Source of the DNA: Sedimenticola sp.
GTDB taxonomy: Bacteria > Pseudomonadota > Gammaproteobacteria > Chromatiales > Chromatiaceae
NCBI GenBank assembly: GCA_026985055.1
Contig: JALSQZ010000190.1
Coordinates: 1-33,225 of the forward strand
Direction of reading: 5' to 3'
Length of the DNA stretch: 33,225 bases
The notes beneath the pieces were generated by a model. That model did no database searches. It was not told the origin of the DNA and saw only the letters and a list, made by a program, of their open reading frames with translations. The translations under genes and the position numbers were made by a program. Shown one piece after another: positions 1 through 7,527 of this stretch. The stretch's first letter is position 1. Each line of letters opens with the position of its first letter.

Positions 1-116
1 CGCTCATCAATCTCTTTGAAGTAATATTTTGCCCGCTTTTCAGGCCAATGCGCAGGAATACGGCCAATCCAGCTTACTCCTGCGTCCTTGTATTCTGGAT
101 AGGGAGCCAGCTTCAT
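1..116 (-). CDS. hsdS: Type I restriction-modification specificity subunit HsdS, N-terminal fragment cut by the window edge
   Basis: An open frame starts at an ATG on the minus strand (A at 116) and runs off the left edge after 38 codons without a stop. The start overlaps the hsdM stop as ATGA, so the two genes are probably translationally coupled. The product begins MKLAPYPEYKDAG, followed by VSWIGRIPAHWPEKR. This matches the characteristic start of many HsdS proteins, where a 'YKDSG-x-W-x-G-x-IP-x-HW' segment leads into the first target recognition domain. HsdS sets the DNA target of the HsdM methyltransferase and of the HsdR nuclease. Only the beginning is visible, so neither the target nor the integrity of the gene can be judged, and hsdR is not in the window. 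Confidence 0.85.
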   Translation of the reverse strand, partial: MKLAPYPEYKDAGVSWIGRIPAHWPEKRAKYYFKEIDE

Positions 117-2248
117 CGCTCCGCCTCCCCGACAATCTGTTCCAGCAGTCCCTCGGTTTCCTGCTCCAGCGCGTAGATATCGGCCTTGATCTCCTCCAGG
201 GTACGCATGGGCGCGGGCTTGTAGAAATGTCGGGCAAAGGAGATCTCGTAGCCGATCTGAGTCTTGGAGTCGTCAATCCAGGCATCTGGGGTGTAGGGCA
301 GCACCTCACGCTGGAAGAACGCCTCAATGCCACCGTCTTCCAGCAGAGGTACCTGTTCGTTGTCCCGCAGCACGGTATCCGGCTCGTACTCAACAATGCA
401 GGGCTTGCCGTTCACCTCAAGCTCGTACAGGCCGTGGATGGGATCGGGCGTCGCATTGCCAGGCTTGTGAATCTTCTTGATCGCCGGCGCGGCATCTTCG
501 CTGGTGTCACAAAGTTCGCTTTGCAGCAGTTTCTTGCGCTTGGCGGTCAGCTTGACGCCGTGCTTGTCGGCATCGGCCTTGCAGGCATCCATGAAGGCAT
601 TGAAGTCCCGGTGTGGGCCGGCGCCCAGGGTCTCGGCTACGCGACGGGCCAGTTTGGCGAGCGGTTCTTCCTTCATCTTGGCGCAGGCGCTTTCGAATCG
701 TTTCAACCGAGTCTCGCTTAGATCGACGGTGAGGCGCAACGGGCGGTCAACGATGATCTTCCAGTAGCCAAAGGCTTCGTTGGGAAAAATTTTTGATTTC
801 CCGGTCTCAATTGGCTTGACCACAAGATCAACAATATTGCGTATTTGTTCCTCGGACAATTCGCAGTTCTTCTTGCCGAGATTTCGGCGCAGCGGCACAT
901 AATCTTCGGTGGCATCGATAAGCTGCACCTTGCCCTTGCGCGCTTCGCTCTTGCGGTTGGTCAGCAGCCAGATATAGGTGGCGATGCCGGTGTTGTAGAA
1001 CATGTTCTCCGGCAGGGCGATGATGGCCTCCAGCCAGTCGTTTTCGATGATCCAGCGGCGGATGTTGCTTTCACCCTGACCGGCGTCGCCGGTGAACAAC
1101 GACGAACCGTTATGAACCTCAGCGATGCGGCTGCCAAGCCTGGTGGTATGCTTCATCTTGGCGAGTTTGTTGACCAGAAACATGAGCTGCCCGTCGCTGG
1201 AGCGGGTGATCATCTTGTATTCCGGGTCACCGCCATGCTGGGTGACAAAGCGCAGGTCCGTGATATCACGCTTACCACCGAGGCGCTCCAGATCGGTCTT
1301 CCAGCTCTTGCCATAAGGTGGATTGGAGAGCATAAAGTCGAATTCCTGCGAGGGAAAGGCGTCACTGGAGAGTGTGGAGCCGTACTTCATGTTCTCGGCC
1401 TCGGCCCCTTCGCCTTTCAGCAGCAGGTCGGCCTTGGAGATGGCGTAAGTTTCCGGCTGCACCTCCTGGCCGAAGAGATGGATGGAAACATCTTTACCGT
1501 GGCTTGCGGCCAATTCAGCCAGGCGTTCCTCCGCCACGGTGAGCATGCCGCCGGTGCCGCAGGCTCCGTCATAGACAAGGTAGGTGCCGGATTCGATGTC
1601 GTCTGCAACCGGCAGAAAGATCAGATCCGACATGAGCTTGACCACGTCACGCGGTGTGAAGTGCTCGCCGGCCTCTTCATTATTCTCCTCATTGAAACGG
1701 CGGATCAGTTCTTCAAAGATGGTGCCCATGGCATGGTTGTCGAGCGCGGGGAGCAGCTCGTTGCCGTCCACGTCCTGTACCGGCTTGGGGCTTAGATTGA
1801 TGCGGGGGTCCAGAAACTTTTCAATGATATGTCCGAGGATGTCCGCCTCAATCAGCGTGGGGATCTGATTACGGAACTTGAACTTGTCGAGAATCTCCTG
1901 AACGTTGGGTGAAAAGCCGTCCAGATAGGCTTCGAAATCGGCCTTGAGCTGTTGCTGCTTGGCACGGTTCTTCAGGTCGCGCAGTGTAAAGGGCGAGACA
2001 TTGTAAAAGGCCTCGCCAGAGGCCTGGCAGAGGGCAGCGTGTTGGTTTGCAACGCCCGCATCATCCAACTGTTTCTTCATACCAAGCACTGCCTGTTTGC
2101 TCGGCTCCAACAGCGCATCAAGACGGCGGATGACCGTCATCGGCAGAATCACATCACGATACTTACCGCGCACATAGACATCGCGCAGCACATCGTCGGC
2201 GATGCTCCAGATAAAGTTGACGATGGTGGTATGAGTTACATGGTTCAT
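113..2248 (-). CDS. hsdM: Type I restriction-modification DNA adenine methyltransferase subunit HsdM
   Basis: The 711-residue protein transfers a methyl group from S-adenosylmethionine to adenine N6 as part of an HsdM/HsdS complex. An HsdM N-terminal helical domain covers about residues 5-150. The N6-methyltransferase domain follows, with the GEHFTPRDVV segment near 194, SAM-binding motif I DGACGTGGM near 227 and catalytic motif IV NPPYGK near 309. It is longer than the roughly 500-residue classical EcoKI-type HsdM. The extra length is a C-terminal part of about 200 residues ending in an acidic, helix-rich tail (EEIKADIYALEQETEG), as in other long HsdM proteins. hsdS overlaps its stop, and a small HTH gene lies 9 bp upstream. 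It probably protects host and element DNA, and its place on the integrated element fits mobile defence cargo. Confidence 0.93.
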   Translation of the reverse strand: MNHVTHTTIVNFIWSIADDVLRDVYVRGKYRDVILPMTVIRRLDALLEPSKQAVLGMKKQLDDAGVANQHAALCQASGEAFYNVSPFTLRDLKNRAKQQQLKADFEAYLDGFSPNVQEILDKFKFRNQIPTLIEADILGHIIEKFLDPRINLSPKPVQDVDGNELLPALDNHAMGTIFEELIRRFNEENNEEAGEHFTPRDVVKLMSDLIFLPVADDIESGTYLVYDGACGTGGMLTVAEERLAELAASHGKDVSIHLFGQEVQPETYAISKADLLLKGEGAEAENMKYGSTLSSDAFPSQEFDFMLSNPPYGKSWKTDLERLGGKRDITDLRFVTQHGGDPEYKMITRSSDGQLMFLVNKLAKMKHTTRLGSRIAEVHNGSSLFTGDAGQGESNIRRWIIENDWLEAIIALPENMFYNTGIATYIWLLTNRKSEARKGKVQLIDATEDYVPLRRNLGKKNCELSEEQIRNIVDLVVKPIETGKSKIFPNEAFGYWKIIVDRPLRLTVDLSETRLKRFESACAKMKEEPLAKLARRVAETLGAGPHRDFNAFMDACKADADKHGVKLTAKRKKLLQSELCDTSEDAAPAIKKIHKPGNATPDPIHGLYELEVNGKPCIVEYEPDTVLRDNEQVPLLEDGGIEAFFQREVLPYTPDAWIDDSKTQIGYEISFARHFYKPAPMRTLEEIKADIYALEQETEGLLEQIVGEAER

Positions 2249-2257
2249 GTTCAGGAA

Positions 2258-2473
2258 TTATCCTTTGCGCTTTTTCTTGTTTTCGGACGAATCGTTCGCA
2301 CCACCGGCTTTCACCCATCCGTCAACCTCATCTCTCTTGAACTTCCAGAGTCGGCCAACGCGGTGGGCGGGCATGTCCTGTTTTTCAATCCACCTGTAGA
2401 CAGTGTCATTGCTCACGCCGAGGTAGGTGCAGATATCCCCTACCGACAACCAACGATCTTCCATCTCAGCCAT
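2258..2473 (-). CDS. Small excisionase-type helix-turn-helix protein (MerR-like/HTH_17)
   Basis: This 71-residue protein is almost entirely one winged HTH DNA-binding domain. The segment WLSVGDICTYLGVSNDTVYR gives the helix-turn-helix, and WKFKRDEVDGWVK is the typical end of the excisionase/HTH_17 family. The C-terminus is basic (KKKRKG). It lies 9 bp upstream of hsdM on the same strand and is probably cotranscribed with it. It could regulate the restriction-modification genes or act as a recombination directionality factor for the nearby integrase. The sequence does not decide between these roles. The upstream region holds a striking inverted repeat at 2588-2638 that could be its binding site. 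Confidence 0.8.
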   Translation of the reverse strand: MAEMEDRWLSVGDICTYLGVSNDTVYRWIEKQDMPAHRVGRLWKFKRDEVDGWVKAGGANDSSENKKKRKG

Positions 2474-2587
2474 TTATCCATTTCCTCTAAGGACGTTCTG
2501 ATCAAAGAGCCTTTTGCCTGTTTCTACAAAAAATGAGGATTCCTTGCGCATATTTGGCAACCTATTGGTATTAGTCGAATATTTTCA

Positions 2588-2638
2588 GGTAAAGGCCTAT
2601 TGTCTACCGTTTTTTACCGTATAGGCCAGTATTTTACC
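2588..2638. repeat. Nested inverted and direct repeat between the HTH gene and the relaxase gene
   Basis: Two 7-bp arms, GGCCTAT (2594-2600) and ATAGGCC (2621-2627), face each other across 20 bp. Outer arms GGTAAA (2588-2593) and TTTTACC (2632-2638) extend the symmetry imperfectly. Between the inner arms the hexamer TACCGT occurs twice (2605-2610 and 2615-2620), separated by four T. The block lies upstream of both the HTH gene (minus) and the relaxase gene (plus). It could be an operator for the HTH protein, or part of a transfer origin beside the relaxase. The repeats are directly visible; the function is inference. Confidence 0.6.
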
Positions 2639-2799
2639 ATGTGACCAGCTTCTTAGTTACTTCGACTACCGGCTGCTTGAGGCCCTCCACTTCATATTTA
2701 TCCAATCTCCCGCCGCCACTGTTTAATTTCCCCTCGCTTCCCCAGATCGCTTCTGCCACCCTCCCCTTTTCATTCAGCCTTCTTGTCTCAGTATCACTG

Positions 2800-4623
2800 A
2801 TGAAAACACCCCCGTTTCTCAAGCCACGGATAAAAGGCGCATCTTTTCCCGACGATGCCTTCCTGTGCCAGAACCCGGGAAAGCTGCTCGGTCGCCATCA
2901 CGGCCTGTTGAATGAAATCCGCCGCACTGTTGGCATCCCCGATACCCATTACCGGGCGCTGTATCATCCCCTGTTTCGTCATTTCGCCGCCTGGAGCCAA
3001 GAACTGCCCGCATCGGAAGCGCACCATCACTGCGCGCCTGGTGGGGCTCTGCGCCACGGCATCGAGGTGGCTCTGCATGCAGTGAAACGGCGACGCAAGC
3101 TGTTGCTGCCCGGCGGCGCCACGGCAGAACAACTGGCGGCCCGGCAGGATGTGTGGACCTACGCGGTGGTATCGGCGGCGCTGCTGCATGACTTTGGAAA
3201 GCCGGTGGGGGATATTCAGATCCTCATGCTCAACGCGGACGGCAGGGACATGGGCGCATGGCAGCCCTGGCGGGGTGATCTGCTGCAACAAGGTTGCCAT
3301 GCCTACCGCCTGCGCTACCGCCGCCAGCGAAACTACCGGTTGCATGAGCGCCTGCCGGCGTTTTTTGTCTCCCGACTCATGCCGCAACTGGGGTTGGAGT
3401 GGCTGTCGGATGATCCAGAGGCTTTTTCGCTCTGGAGCGCCCTGATGGCGGGCGACTGGGAAAACGCGGGCATCATTGGCGAAATCGTCAGCCATGCCGA
3501 TGCCCGATCCGTTGCCGGCGACCTGGCGGGCGATCAACAGCAGATGCCTGGCGCCCGGCAGCGCCCCCTGCATGAACGCTTGTTGACGGGGCTTCGTTAT
3601 CTGCTGGATCAGGGAGAACTCCCCCTCAACGCCCGGGGCGCCGCCGGCTGGATAAAGGACGATGCTGTCTGGCTGGTGAGCAAGCGCGCCCTGGATGCCC
3701 TGCGGGAGCATCTGGAGCAGGAGGGTCACGCCGGCATCCCCCAGCGCAATGATCGTCTCATGGATGCGCTCCAGCAGTCCGGCAGCCTGATTCCCTGTGA
3801 CGACAAGGCAATCTGGACAGTGCAGGTGTTCGCGGATAACTGGCCCCAGGCCAACACGCTCACGGTGCTGCGCTTCCCTGTCGGAAAAATCTGGAGCGAC
3901 CCCACGGCAGCGCCCGCGCCTTTTCGGGGAAGCATCACACCCGATGGAGAGACACAGCCTTCCGTGGCGGCGCTGTCAGCAGATGAGCAACGCGCTTCAC
4001 TATCACAAGCACATGAAAAATCAGAAGCCACGTTACCTGCCGATCAGCTGGTTGCAGCCGCAACACAAGTGCGAGACGAATCCCCGGTCAACATGGATAT
4101 ATTTTTAGAACCCGATCCTCCCGCCCAGGCCCCCTCACCGCCTTCGACCACAGCAGAGACCGCTTCAGCATTGCCACCCATGGCCGAATCCGGTCAGCGC
4201 TTTCTCGCCTGGCTGCGGCAGAACCTGCAAAGCGGCTTGCTGGAAATGAACTCGGCCTCGGGACGTATCCACCGGGTGCCGGAAGGCTTGCTGCTCATCA
4301 GTCCCGGTATCTTCAAGGACTACCACGATCCCCACCCCGATGCCACCTGGCAGCATGTACAACGCCGCTTCGCCCGGCTGAAGATCCACGAGAAAATGAC
4401 CGATGGCACCAACATCCATGTTTACCATGTCATCGGCGAAAAAAGCCGCAAGCGCAGCCTGGTCAAAGGCTTCCTGATTCCAGAAGCCGATCTGCCGCAG
4501 GTGTTTCCAGGGCTGGATTTTCCGCCGCCCAACGCTCACTTACAGCGCAAGGCGGCAATCAAGGATAACAAGGACACCACAAACGGGGCACAAAACCAGA
4601 ACAACCCCAGCACCATCCCTTGA
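2800..4623 (+). CDS. traI: TraI/MobH-type relaxase of an integrative conjugative element
   Basis: From the ATG at 2800 the protein has 607 residues. A GTG at 2641 would add 53 low-complexity Ser/Pro/Leu-rich residues and is less likely. The N-terminal half matches the TraI_2 (DUF1528) domain of MobH relaxases: an HHH-containing segment (about residues 70-80, SEAHHHCAPGGALRHG) and LLHDFGKPV about 70 residues later, resembling an HD-type metal site. The C-terminal 120 residues, from FLAWLRQNL onward, match the TraI_2 C-terminal domain, including the ISPGIFKDY segment. The Pro/Thr/Ala-rich stretch between them looks like a linker. Such proteins nick the transfer origin of SXT- and PFGI-1-like elements. 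No conjugation-pore genes are visible here. The integrase gene follows 115 bp downstream on the same strand. Confidence 0.82.
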   Translation: MKTPPFLKPRIKGASFPDDAFLCQNPGKLLGRHHGLLNEIRRTVGIPDTHYRALYHPLFRHFAAWSQELPASEAHHHCAPGGALRHGIEVALHAVKRRRKLLLPGGATAEQLAARQDVWTYAVVSAALLHDFGKPVGDIQILMLNADGRDMGAWQPWRGDLLQQGCHAYRLRYRRQRNYRLHERLPAFFVSRLMPQLGLEWLSDDPEAFSLWSALMAGDWENAGIIGEIVSHADARSVAGDLAGDQQQMPGARQRPLHERLLTGLRYLLDQGELPLNARGAAGWIKDDAVWLVSKRALDALREHLEQEGHAGIPQRNDRLMDALQQSGSLIPCDDKAIWTVQVFADNWPQANTLTVLRFPVGKIWSDPTAAPAPFRGSITPDGETQPSVAALSADEQRASLSQAHEKSEATLPADQLVAAATQVRDESPVNMDIFLEPDPPAQAPSPPSTTAETASALPPMAESGQRFLAWLRQNLQSGLLEMNSASGRIHRVPEGLLLISPGIFKDYHDPHPDATWQHVQRRFARLKIHEKMTDGTNIHVYHVIGEKSRKRSLVKGFLIPEADLPQVFPGLDFPPPNAHLQRKAAIKDNKDTTNGAQNQNNPSTIP

Positions 4624-4738
4624 TGACTCAGCATCCTCCCCACCCTTTCCTGTCGATTATACTTTTCTGTTTTGGTCAAACAATAACGGGGCTGTTGATT
4701 ACCAATATGGATAGGCCCCGGATGGAGGCGGTAGCAAA

Positions 4739-5941
4739 GTGGTGGTAAAAAGGACGTACCAACTGACAACACACAACATGGACAAGGAAGGGCCTGCGAG
4801 GCTCTATGATGGCGGTGGTTTATGGCTCTATATTGCAGAGGATCATTCCCGGCAATGGGTGTTCCAGTATCGGATCAATGGCACCGAGAACCAGATTGAG
4901 CTGGGTTCTCCGCCCAAGGTCACGCTGCAAGACGCCCGTAAACAGGCAGGCATTTATCGGTCGATGAAAGCCCGGGGCATCGACCCCATACATCACCACA
5001 AGGCAGAGCAACAAAACGATGCGACTCTCTGGACATTCGATAGATGCGCAGAGGCTTACATCGAAGCCAAGTCTTATGAATGGACCAGCAAGAAACATGC
5101 AGCCCAATGGCGGGCAACCATCAACACCTACTGTAGCCCGGTGTTTGGACAACTGCCCGTAGATCAGATCGATGTCGATCTGGTTCTGGAAGTCATCGAA
5201 CCGCTCTGGTACACGAAAACAGAAACCGCAAGCCGGATAAGAGGACGTATCGAAAACATCCTGTCCTGGGCCATCGTGCGGGGCTATCACCCCGGACCCA
5301 ACCCGGCGATCTGGCGAGGATTCATCGAGCACTTGTTGCCAAATAAGAACAGGATCATCCGATCAAGGCATCATCCATCCATGCCCCACCGGCATATCAG
5401 TGCGTTCATGCATGACTTGCAATCCGGAAACAGTATTTCTGCACAAGCGCTGCAATTTCTGATTCTCACCGCCGCCCGCACTGGGGAAGTGATCGGTGCA
5501 AGTTGGGCAGAAATCGACCTGCAAGCGCGTATCTGGACCATTCCCGCCCATCGCATGAAGGCAAAACGCAAACATCGTGTACCCCTGTCCAGCCATGCCA
5601 TTACTCTGTTGGACAACCTGCCAACAAAAGAAGGCTGGCTGTTTCCCTCGACCTACCCAGGGCGGCACATCAGCAACATGGCCATGCTGAAATACATGCG
5701 AGACAAGGGGTATGGCATCAAAGGCAGTCGAGGCCCCTATGTGCCACACGGGTTTCGCAGTACGTTCAGGGACTGGTGTGCAGAAAAAACAGATTTACCG
5801 CGAGAGCTGGCAGAGGCCGCCCTGGCCCACACACTACGCAACAAGGTAGAGGCAGCCTATCAGCGCAGCGATTTACTGGAGAAAAGAAGGCCGCTCATGC
5901 AGGCATGGGCGGATTACTGTTGCGCTAAACCATCGCAATAA
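4739..5941 (+). CDS. int: P4-type tyrosine integrase
   Basis: This 400-residue site-specific recombinase has an N-terminal DUF4102-like arm-binding domain (DGGGLWLYIAEDHSRQWVFQY, about 24-44), a core-binding domain (about 95-190) and a C-terminal catalytic domain. Catalytic residues are visible: Arg in TAARTGEV, His and Arg in HGFRSTFRDW, and the later His and Tyr in LAHTLRNKVEAAYQRSD. Length and layout are normal for P4/SXT-like integrases that use tRNA 3' ends. A GGAGG sequence precedes the GTG start. The gene ends about 510 bp from the 3' end of tRNA-Ser(GGA), the expected position for the integrase of an element inserted there. The frame is intact, so it may be functional. Confidence 0.92.
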   Translation: MVVKRTYQLTTHNMDKEGPARLYDGGGLWLYIAEDHSRQWVFQYRINGTENQIELGSPPKVTLQDARKQAGIYRSMKARGIDPIHHHKAEQQNDATLWTFDRCAEAYIEAKSYEWTSKKHAAQWRATINTYCSPVFGQLPVDQIDVDLVLEVIEPLWYTKTETASRIRGRIENILSWAIVRGYHPGPNPAIWRGFIEHLLPNKNRIIRSRHHPSMPHRHISAFMHDLQSGNSISAQALQFLILTAARTGEVIGASWAEIDLQARIWTIPAHRMKAKRKHRVPLSSHAITLLDNLPTKEGWLFPSTYPGRHISNMAMLKYMRDKGYGIKGSRGPYVPHGFRSTFRDWCAEKTDLPRELAEAALAHTLRNKVEAAYQRSDLLEKRRPLMQAWADYCCAKPSQ

Positions 5942-5961
5942 CCTTGACCGCAAACAGGGGG

Positions 5962-6186
5962 CTACCTGCAACCCCTGCGTGTCCGGATTTCTTCGGCAGT
6001 CGGTCGTTCATCGAGGGTAAATTCGATCTTGCCATTGTCATAGACGATAAGGTAGCCCCACTCCACATCCTCCTCGCTCTGTCCATTTGCAGGAGGGTGC
6101 GCCCACCATGGCTCACGGCTTACTATTTTTGATTCCTGTTTGTTCACTGGTGCAATATCGTTCAGCCTACCCGGGAAGCCAAGCAT
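5962..6186 (-). CDS. Hypothetical 74-residue protein between integrase and tRNA-Ser
   Basis: This short frame converges on the integrase gene and opens with ATG at 6186. The product is hydrophilic, with no signal peptide or membrane segment. Its C-terminal half (EEDVEWGYLIVYDNGKIEFT, then LDERPTAEEI) has composition and predicted strand-helix character more like a real protein than a random frame. I do not recognise the family, and the ribosome-binding site is weak. It could be a small cargo gene of the element or a fragment of a longer gene. The rest of 6187-6451 shows no gene I can support. Confidence 0.4.
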   Translation of the reverse strand: MLGFPGRLNDIAPVNKQESKIVSREPWWAHPPANGQSEEDVEWGYLIVYDNGKIEFTLDERPTAEEIRTRRGCR

Positions 6187-6451
6187 CTCATATACTGCAT
6201 CAACAAGGGAGCCGCTGCATACAGAAAATCGCTATTTGAATCCGGGGGAAACGCAGGACTACGAATTTTAGATTGAACCCCTACACCAAATGCGGTATAA
6301 GTGCAAGTGGGTCGCCTTGTGTTGGCGTCAGCGCGCACAGGCATCCAGGGAAGAAGATCATTCGAGGAATGATTGCAGCTTGTAAACACAAGCAGGGAGA
6401 ACCAGGAACAATCGCCCCAGGTCACCCGCTCTTCGTCAGTCTATTGGTATA

Positions 6452-6542
6452 TGGCGGAGAGGGAGGGATTCGAACCCTCGATACGGGATTACCGTATACA
6501 CACTTTCCAGGCGTGCTCCTTCAGCCACTCGGACACCTCTCC
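6452..6542 (-). tRNA. tRNA-Ser (anticodon GGA)
   Basis: The minus strand reads GGAGAGGTGTCCGAGTGG at the 5' end and CCTCTCCGCCA at the 3' end, giving a 7-bp acceptor stem with encoded CCA. The anticodon loop CTGGAAA (6504-6510) presents GGA for UCC/UCU codons. The T arm carries GGTTCGAATCC. A long variable arm containing ATACGG...CCGTAT identifies a class II (serine) tRNA. The sequence is very close to the E. coli serine-GGA tRNA. The 3' end faces the integrase, so the last 15-20 bases are a probable attachment core. Confidence 0.97.
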
Positions 6543-6585
6543 GGATCGGACTGCCTGTACTTCCGGTACGAAACAGGGGGCGAAG

Positions 6586-6612
6586 ATTAAACCACTTTGC
6601 CCTGATGTGCAA
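6586..6612 (-). promoter_or_regulatory. Probable tRNA-Ser promoter
   Basis: On the minus strand TTGCAC (6607-6612) precedes TTTAAT (6586-6591) with a 15-bp spacer, followed by the GC-rich discriminator CGCCCCCTG. GC-rich discriminators are typical of stable RNA promoters under stringent control, which fits a genome with relA. The short spacer lowers confidence. Confidence 0.45.
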
Positions 6613-6705
6613 TGCCCGGCCTGATTTTTCCATGATATTTTTTACGCGTTCCCATGCAGACGAAGATTGAGTATAGTTCGGTCTTTCTCATTCCCATTCA
6701 AGCTG

Positions 6706-7527
6706 ATGAAAAGAAAAACAAAACCTACCCTTGCCGAACAGGCTGACCGGCATGTCCTGTATGAGCTGTCAGTACAGTGTTCGGAGGCGGAAATCGATTT
6801 TGTTTCGGAAACCTATGAGCAACTGCGTGGCAAACCCGCTCGCCTGTTGCGCGAGGATTTTTGTGGTACGGCCAATGTCTGCTGCGAGTGGGTTCGTCGT
6901 CACGGGGACAACCGGGCAATTGGGGTGGATCTGGATCAGAGCGTTCTGGATTGGGGAGTGAAAAACAACCTCTCCAAACTTGGCGCGGAACAACGGGCGC
7001 GAATCACTCTTCTCAACGAGGATGTGCTCACAGTCGAGACCGAACAGCCGGATATTCTTTCCGCCATGAATTTCAGCTACTGGTTGTTCAAGGACAGACA
7101 AACCCTGGGAAATTATTTCTCCCGCGCTTGTCAGGCGCTGAAAGACGACGGAATTCTGTTTCTGGATATCTATGGCGGTTATGAAAGCTTTCGCGATTGT
7201 GAAGAGGAAAGGGAAATCGAAACTCCCCACGGGGACGTCACCTATATCTGGGAGCAGGCCAGCTTCAATCCCATTACCCATGACCTGACCTGCCATATTC
7301 ATTTTCATTTCGAGGACGATTCCCGCCTGGATCAGGCTTTCAGCTATCACTGGCGCCTGTGGACCTTGCCGGAGATCCGTGAACTGCTGGAGGAAGCGGG
7401 ATTCAAAACGACGATCTACTGGCAGGGCTGGGACGAGGATGGCGAGCCGGATGGTGATTTCCACCCCGCAACCGACGCAGACGCGGACGCGGGATGGATT
7501 GCCTATATCGTTGCGGAAAAACGCTGA
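6706..7527 (+). CDS. Class I SAM-dependent methyltransferase
   Basis: With the ATG at 6706 the protein has 273 residues; a TTG at 6667 would add 13. It has a class I methyltransferase fold. LLREDFCGTANVCCEWVRR gives a motif I variant near residue 45, with FCGT in place of the usual GxGxG. AIGVDLD follows as the acidic ribose-binding strand, and ILFLDIYGGYES as the later strand. Close relatives are usually annotated only as methyltransferases, and the substrate cannot be told. The C-terminus is rich in Asp/Glu. The stop is immediately adjacent to that of the convergent AsmA-family gene, with no intergenic base, forming TGATCA across the junction. It is the first gene outside the integrated element on the tRNA side. 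Confidence 0.85.
   Translation: MKRKTKPTLAEQADRHVLYELSVQCSEAEIDFVSETYEQLRGKPARLLREDFCGTANVCCEWVRRHGDNRAIGVDLDQSVLDWGVKNNLSKLGAEQRARITLLNEDVLTVETEQPDILSAMNFSYWLFKDRQTLGNYFSRACQALKDDGILFLDIYGGYESFRDCEEEREIETPHGDVTYIWEQASFNPITHDLTCHIHFHFEDDSRLDQAFSYHWRLWTLPEIRELLEEAGFKTTIYWQGWDEDGEPDGDFHPATDADADAGWIAYIVAEKR

Noticed and set aside
2641..2799. Upstream GTG start of the relaxase gene
   Set aside because: It adds 53 low-complexity residues not typical of the family; the ATG at 2800 precedes the conserved part.
4679..4718. Inverted GGGGC/GCCCC arms before the integrase as an attachment site or attenuator
   Set aside because: The arms are short and the loop is long; no second copy was seen near the tRNA.
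6273..6624. Plus-strand frames reading through the tRNA-Ser region
   Set aside because: They translate the tRNA in antisense; the tRNA is certain.
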